This document shows positions 5,986-8,022 of a stretch of DNA of 8,022 nt, piece by piece. The position numbers were made by a program, and so were the translations under genes. Position 1 is the first letter of the stretch. Every line of letters starts with the position of its first letter. The notes beneath the pieces were generated by a model that saw only the letters and a program-made list of their open reading frames with translations, did not search any database and was not told the origin of the DNA. Source of the stretch: an uncultured Bacillota bacterium (GTDB lineage: Bacteria > Bacillota > Clostridia > Peptostreptococcales > Anaerovoracaceae); assembly GCA_946408315.1 (NCBI GenBank), contig CAMJRV010000096.1, positions 1 through 8,022 of the forward strand, in the 5' to 3' direction.

Positions 5986-6564
5986 TTATCTGTGAAGGAA
6001 CTTTGAAATCCTTTTATAGAGCACGAACGTAACAATCGAATTAATCCCCGCCTTGACAAAATTGAACCCCAGGATAAACGGCATCAGCGACTTGACCACA
6101 TCCACCGACACGGTCATGAACACCGGCGTCACCACGAGATTGGCGCCAAACATGACGACAACCATCGTCAGGGTACCGCAGAGCAGAGCGATCATGGCCG
6201 ACTTCCTCGATTTTCCCCTTTTGTAGATAAGCCCTGCCACCAGGACAAAAGAGCCCGTCGCGAGAATATGCATAATGATTCCGTAAGGTCCGCTCTGGGC
6301 GCTTACCGTCAGCCCCTGGATCACAGAGACCACGACCGTCAGCCCGAAACCTGCAAGCGGCCCGAAGGCAAAGGTCCCCATAAAGATGGCGATATCTGCC
6401 GGATCGTACTCAAGGAAAGGCACCGGCGGGAAGATCGGAAAGTGCACAAAGTAAACCAGTACAATAGAGATGGCAGCAAGCATGGCCATCTTGGCAAGCT
6501 TCGTAACCCTCTGCTGCGAACCGTTATTTGCTGCTATGGATTTTTTTTCTGTGTTTTCATTCAT
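5986..6564 (-). CDS. ribU: Riboflavin transporter RibU, ECF S component
   Basis: This 192-residue integral membrane protein is the substrate-binding (S) subunit of an energy-coupling-factor transporter for riboflavin. The ATPases and EcfT it needs are encoded elsewhere. About six hydrophobic segments are visible (roughly 24-42, 58-80, 92-113, 122-145, 152-170 and 170-186). Family signatures are the small-residue-rich first helix AKMAMLAAIS (24-33), which contacts EcfT, the loop FPPVPFLEYDPADI (45-58), and FGPLAG (67-72). The FMN riboswitch upstream independently points to riboflavin. I chose the ATG at 6562-6564: AGGAGG (6574-6579) lies nine bases before it but only three bases before an in-frame TTG at 6568-6570. 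Whether flavin analogues such as roseoflavin are also carried cannot be read from the sequence. Confidence 0.93.
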   Translation of the reverse strand: MNENTEKKSIAANNGSQQRVTKLAKMAMLAAISIVLVYFVHFPIFPPVPFLEYDPADIAIFMGTFAFGPLAGFGLTVVVSVIQGLTVSAQSGPYGIIMHILATGSFVLVAGLIYKRGKSRKSAMIALLCGTLTMVVVMFGANLVVTPVFMTVSVDVVKSLMPFILGFNFVKAGINSIVTFVLYKRISKFLHR

Positions 6565-6641
6565 TTTCAAATTCCTCCTTATGAACAGGCAGCGCCTGCA
6601 AGCGAAAAAAAATAGTTGGAATCTGTCAGGTTATCAACGGC

Positions 6642-6670
6642 TGCGCAACCGCGAATCGCGGTTTGCTGCA
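6642..6670 (-). other. Second hairpin in the ribU leader, after the terminator
   Basis: Complementary arms around 6645-6653 and 6657-6666 form a GC-rich stem (GCAACCGCG against CGCGGTTTGC with one bulged base) with a three-base loop. It lies just beyond the riboswitch terminator and about 65 bases before the ribU ribosome binding site. No T run follows directly; an eight-base T run appears about 30 bases later. It may stabilise the read-through mRNA or mark a pause site. Confidence 0.4.
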
Positions 6671-6671
6671 C

Positions 6672-6703
6672 AAAAAAAGCCTTGAAATTACTCTCAAGGC
6701 TTT
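6672..6703 (-). terminator. Riboswitch-controlled intrinsic terminator before ribU
   Basis: A perfect ten-pair stem (6676-6685 with 6694-6703) and an eight-base loop are followed on the minus strand by a run of seven T in total (6678 down to 6672). It sits about 22 bases after the aptamer P1 helix and 107 bases before the ribU ATG, the usual place for the expression platform of an FMN riboswitch. With FMN bound, transcription should stop here. Read-through from the genes upstream would be subject to the same control. Confidence 0.9.
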
Positions 6704-6725
6704 GCCCACATACGGAAAATATCCT

Positions 6726-6856
6726 ATCTGTGTTTCTTTCATCCGGACTATACCGTCGGTATCGGAATCTAACCGATTCTGCCTGATTGGCTCGCGGACT
6801 TGTAGCTTATTGCTCTTTACCGCCGGTGAGGAGTCGCACCTCGCCCTGAAACAGAT
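6726..6856 (-). ncRNA. FMN riboswitch aptamer (RFN element)
   Basis: Read on the minus strand, this stretch carries the conserved RFN blocks in order: TTTCAGGGCGAGGTG, CCTCACCGGCGGTAAAG, CCGCGAGCC, a variable arm (GAATCGGTTAGATTCCG), and CCGACGGTATAGTCCGGATGAAAG. The P1 helix closes through ATCTGTTTC (6848-6856) and its partner at 6726-6736 with a two-base bulge. The aptamer binds flavin mononucleotide and senses the cell's flavin supply. It begins only a few bases after the predicted start of transcription and is followed by the terminator at 6672-6703. Its gene is the riboflavin importer ribU, a standard target. All core elements appear intact. Confidence 0.96.
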
Positions 6857-6866
6857 TTACTGTTAT

Positions 6867-6895
6867 ATTATATTCCCCCGAAACTGCTCTGTCAA
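6867..6895 (-). promoter_or_regulatory. Consensus sigma-A promoter of the ribU riboswitch transcript
   Basis: The minus strand reads TTGACA (6890-6895), exactly 17 bp, then TATAAT (6867-6872): both hexamers and the spacing are perfect. Transcription should begin near 6860, right at the 5' edge of the FMN aptamer. The TGA within the -35 box (6892-6894) is also the stop codon of the upstream membrane protein gene, so promoter and coding sequence share bases. A promoter this strong fits a gene held back by attenuation rather than by weak initiation. Confidence 0.92.
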
Positions 6896-7167
6896 ACCTG
6901 ATTTTTTTTATTCTGATACTTTTCCATTCGAAAGGGCCTGATGTTCAGCTTATAATAAAGATAAAGGTCCCCGAAAACAATCCCCAGAGCAATCACGAGA
7001 AAGACGCCGACGTAGAGATACGGATGGCCTGTCACCATCCCTGTCAGGTGGCGAGCAAAGACAAAGATGATGGCAAGCGCAAAAACACCCATTAAAATCC
7101 TCAGGCAAAATCCGACATAGGCGATTTTTTTATTCCGCTTCTTCTCTTTTTCCGGATTCTTCTTCAT
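6892..7167 (-). CDS. Small two-helix membrane protein of unknown function
   Basis: I do not recognise this 91-residue protein. It has a very basic N terminus (MKKNPEKEKKRNKK), two hydrophobic helices (about 15-38 and 48-72) joined by a short loop, and a basic C-terminal tail ending NKKNQV. By the positive-inside rule both ends should face the cytoplasm. The ATG at 7165-7167 follows a GGGGGG run (7173-7178) with a five-base spacer; the frame is also open upstream (an ATG at 7213-7215), but that start would deepen the overlap with the dipeptidase and has no better binding site. The gene overlaps the end of the dipeptidase gene by 38 bp, so the two are probably co-transcribed. Its stop lies within the -35 box of the ribU promoter. 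Nothing in the sequence ties it to peptide or riboflavin metabolism beyond position. Confidence 0.7.
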   Translation of the reverse strand: MKKNPEKEKKRNKKIAYVGFCLRILMGVFALAIIFVFARHLTGMVTGHPYLYVGVFLVIALGIVFGDLYLYYKLNIRPFRMEKYQNKKNQV

Positions 7168-8022
7168 ACAATCCCCCCGCCAGTTCAAATATGGCGTCCG
7201 CAAATATTTTAGCACATTGTATGAGCTTCGTCACGGTAATATACTCATTTTTCTGATGGGCCAGCTCCGGATCTCCCGGAAAGTCCGCGCCGAAAGCAAC
7301 GACATTTTTCGCCGCTCTGGCGTAGGTTCCGCCGCCGATCACCAAAGGCTCGCTTTCCACATCCCCCGTATGGCGTTTGTATACGTCCATGAGGGTGCGG
7401 ATCATCGGATCGTCCTTGGGAATGAAAATCGGCGCTTTATGGTCATGCTTGACAATGCCCAGATTATACTGATTGACGACGGGCAGCATGGAGCTGTAAA
7501 CCATTTCGTCGTTCATCGTTACGGGATACCGGATATTGACCGTCACCGAGGCGGATTCCTCGTCGATACGGACCTTACCCACATTGAAGATCAGCTTGCC
7601 GGACGGTTCGTCCTCAAGGCCGCAGCCAATGGCGCCGCCGTGCAGGTCAAAACCGATATGACGGTTGTAGAAATCGATGAAGTCGCGCACATCTTCGTTA
7701 TCCAGAGGCAGACCGTCAAAAAACTTCATCAGGACGGAGATAGCGGAAAGCCCCTTGTCTGGTCTGGCTCCGTGGGAGGAAATCCCCTGCACTGTGATTT
7801 CAAGATTCTTTCCGATTCCCTTGGCATTGATCTGATAGCCGGTGCTTTGGCGGAATTCGGCGACCTTTTCCTTTATGGCGTCATAGGAATCGGCCTTGAT
7901 TACGGCTCTCGCATGATCGGCTACCATATTCGGCGCATTTCCGCCGGTCATGCTTCTCAGGGAAATTCCCTTTGCGTTGGCGGCGGTTTTTCCGATCTTC
8001 TTCGCCAGATCGAAGATCAAAA
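7130..8022 (-). CDS. PepV/Sapep-type M20 dipeptidase, C-terminal part (gene runs off the right edge)
   Basis: About 297 residues from the C-terminal part of an M20-family zinc dipeptidase are present; the N-terminal part with most metal ligands lies beyond the window. Such enzymes cleave dipeptides in the cytoplasm, supplying amino acids after peptide uptake. Numbering from the first whole codon, visible motifs are GGNAPNMV (26-33), the lid-domain HGARPDKG (83-90) whose His is expected to stabilise the transition state, GGGTYAR (229-235), VAFGADFPG (241-249) and AHQKNE (254-259) carrying the C-terminal metal-ligand His. GGGTYAR followed by FGxxFPG is characteristic of the PepV/Sapep branch. 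The first visible codon, TTG at 8018-8020, is internal, not a start. The C-terminal tail (YEEESGKREEAE) is acidic and overlaps the start of the membrane protein gene. Confidence 0.92.
   Translation of the reverse strand, partial: LIFDLAKKIGKTAANAKGISLRSMTGGNAPNMVADHARAVIKADSYDAIKEKVAEFRQSTGYQINAKGIGKNLEITVQGISSHGARPDKGLSAISVLMKFFDGLPLDNEDVRDFIDFYNRHIGFDLHGGAIGCGLEDEPSGKLIFNVGKVRIDEESASVTVNIRYPVTMNDEMVYSSMLPVVNQYNLGIVKHDHKAPIFIPKDDPMIRTLMDVYKRHTGDVESEPLVIGGGTYARAAKNVVAFGADFPGDPELAHQKNEYITVTKLIQCAKIFADAIFELAGGLYEEESGKREEAE

Noticed and set aside
6565..6570. TTG start two codons upstream for ribU
   Set aside because: It lies only three bases after AGGAGG; the ATG at 6562-6564 is spaced normally.
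8018..8020. TTG as the start of the dipeptidase
   Set aside because: Homologous proteins have well over 100 more residues before this point and the frame is open to the window edge, so it is an internal leucine codon.

Overview
The window looks like a chromosomal segment from a Gram-positive anaerobe of the Clostridia (Bacillota). This rests on the tsaE-tsaB-rimI-tsaD-ABC-F gene order, which matches the ydiBCDEF block of Bacillus subtilis, on an ECF-type riboflavin transporter under an FMN riboswitch, on a PepV/Sapep-type dipeptidase, and on strong GGAGG ribosome binding sites. Placement below class level is a guess. Every gene I can support is on the minus strand, so transcription runs from high to low coordinates.

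In transcription order, the first gene is the 3' part of an M20 dipeptidase (7130-8022, cut by the right edge). A 91-residue two-helix membrane protein overlaps its end (6892-7167). Next is a self-contained riboflavin-uptake unit: a fully consensus sigma-A promoter (6867-6895), an FMN riboswitch aptamer (6726-6856), an intrinsic terminator (6672-6703) and ribU (5986-6564). A long, almost perfect hairpin (5852-5954) follows ribU and may end its transcript.

A second promoter (5728-5757) then drives the tRNA t6A modification cluster: tsaE, tsaB, rimI, an unrecognised 69-residue four-cysteine protein, and tsaD. TsaB, TsaD and TsaE together transfer the threonylcarbamoyl group to A37 of ANN-decoding tRNAs; the synthase TsaC that makes the donor is not in the window. 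RimI is an N-terminal protein acetyltransferase that commonly travels with these genes. A 156-bp gap dominated by a long imperfect inverted repeat (2477-2592) separates tsaD from an ABC-F ATPase gene (444-2447), a probable ribosome-associated translation factor. Last comes acpP, the acyl carrier protein of fatty-acid synthesis, with its own promoter (397-425), a possible operator and a clear terminator (58-81).

No mobile element, CRISPR array, tRNA or rRNA was seen. The coding content is ordinary housekeeping. The less usual material is between and beside those genes: the small Cys protein inside the t6A operon, the two large inverted repeats, the weak initiation region of the ABC-F gene, and a riboswitch whose switching pairs can be read from the sequence.
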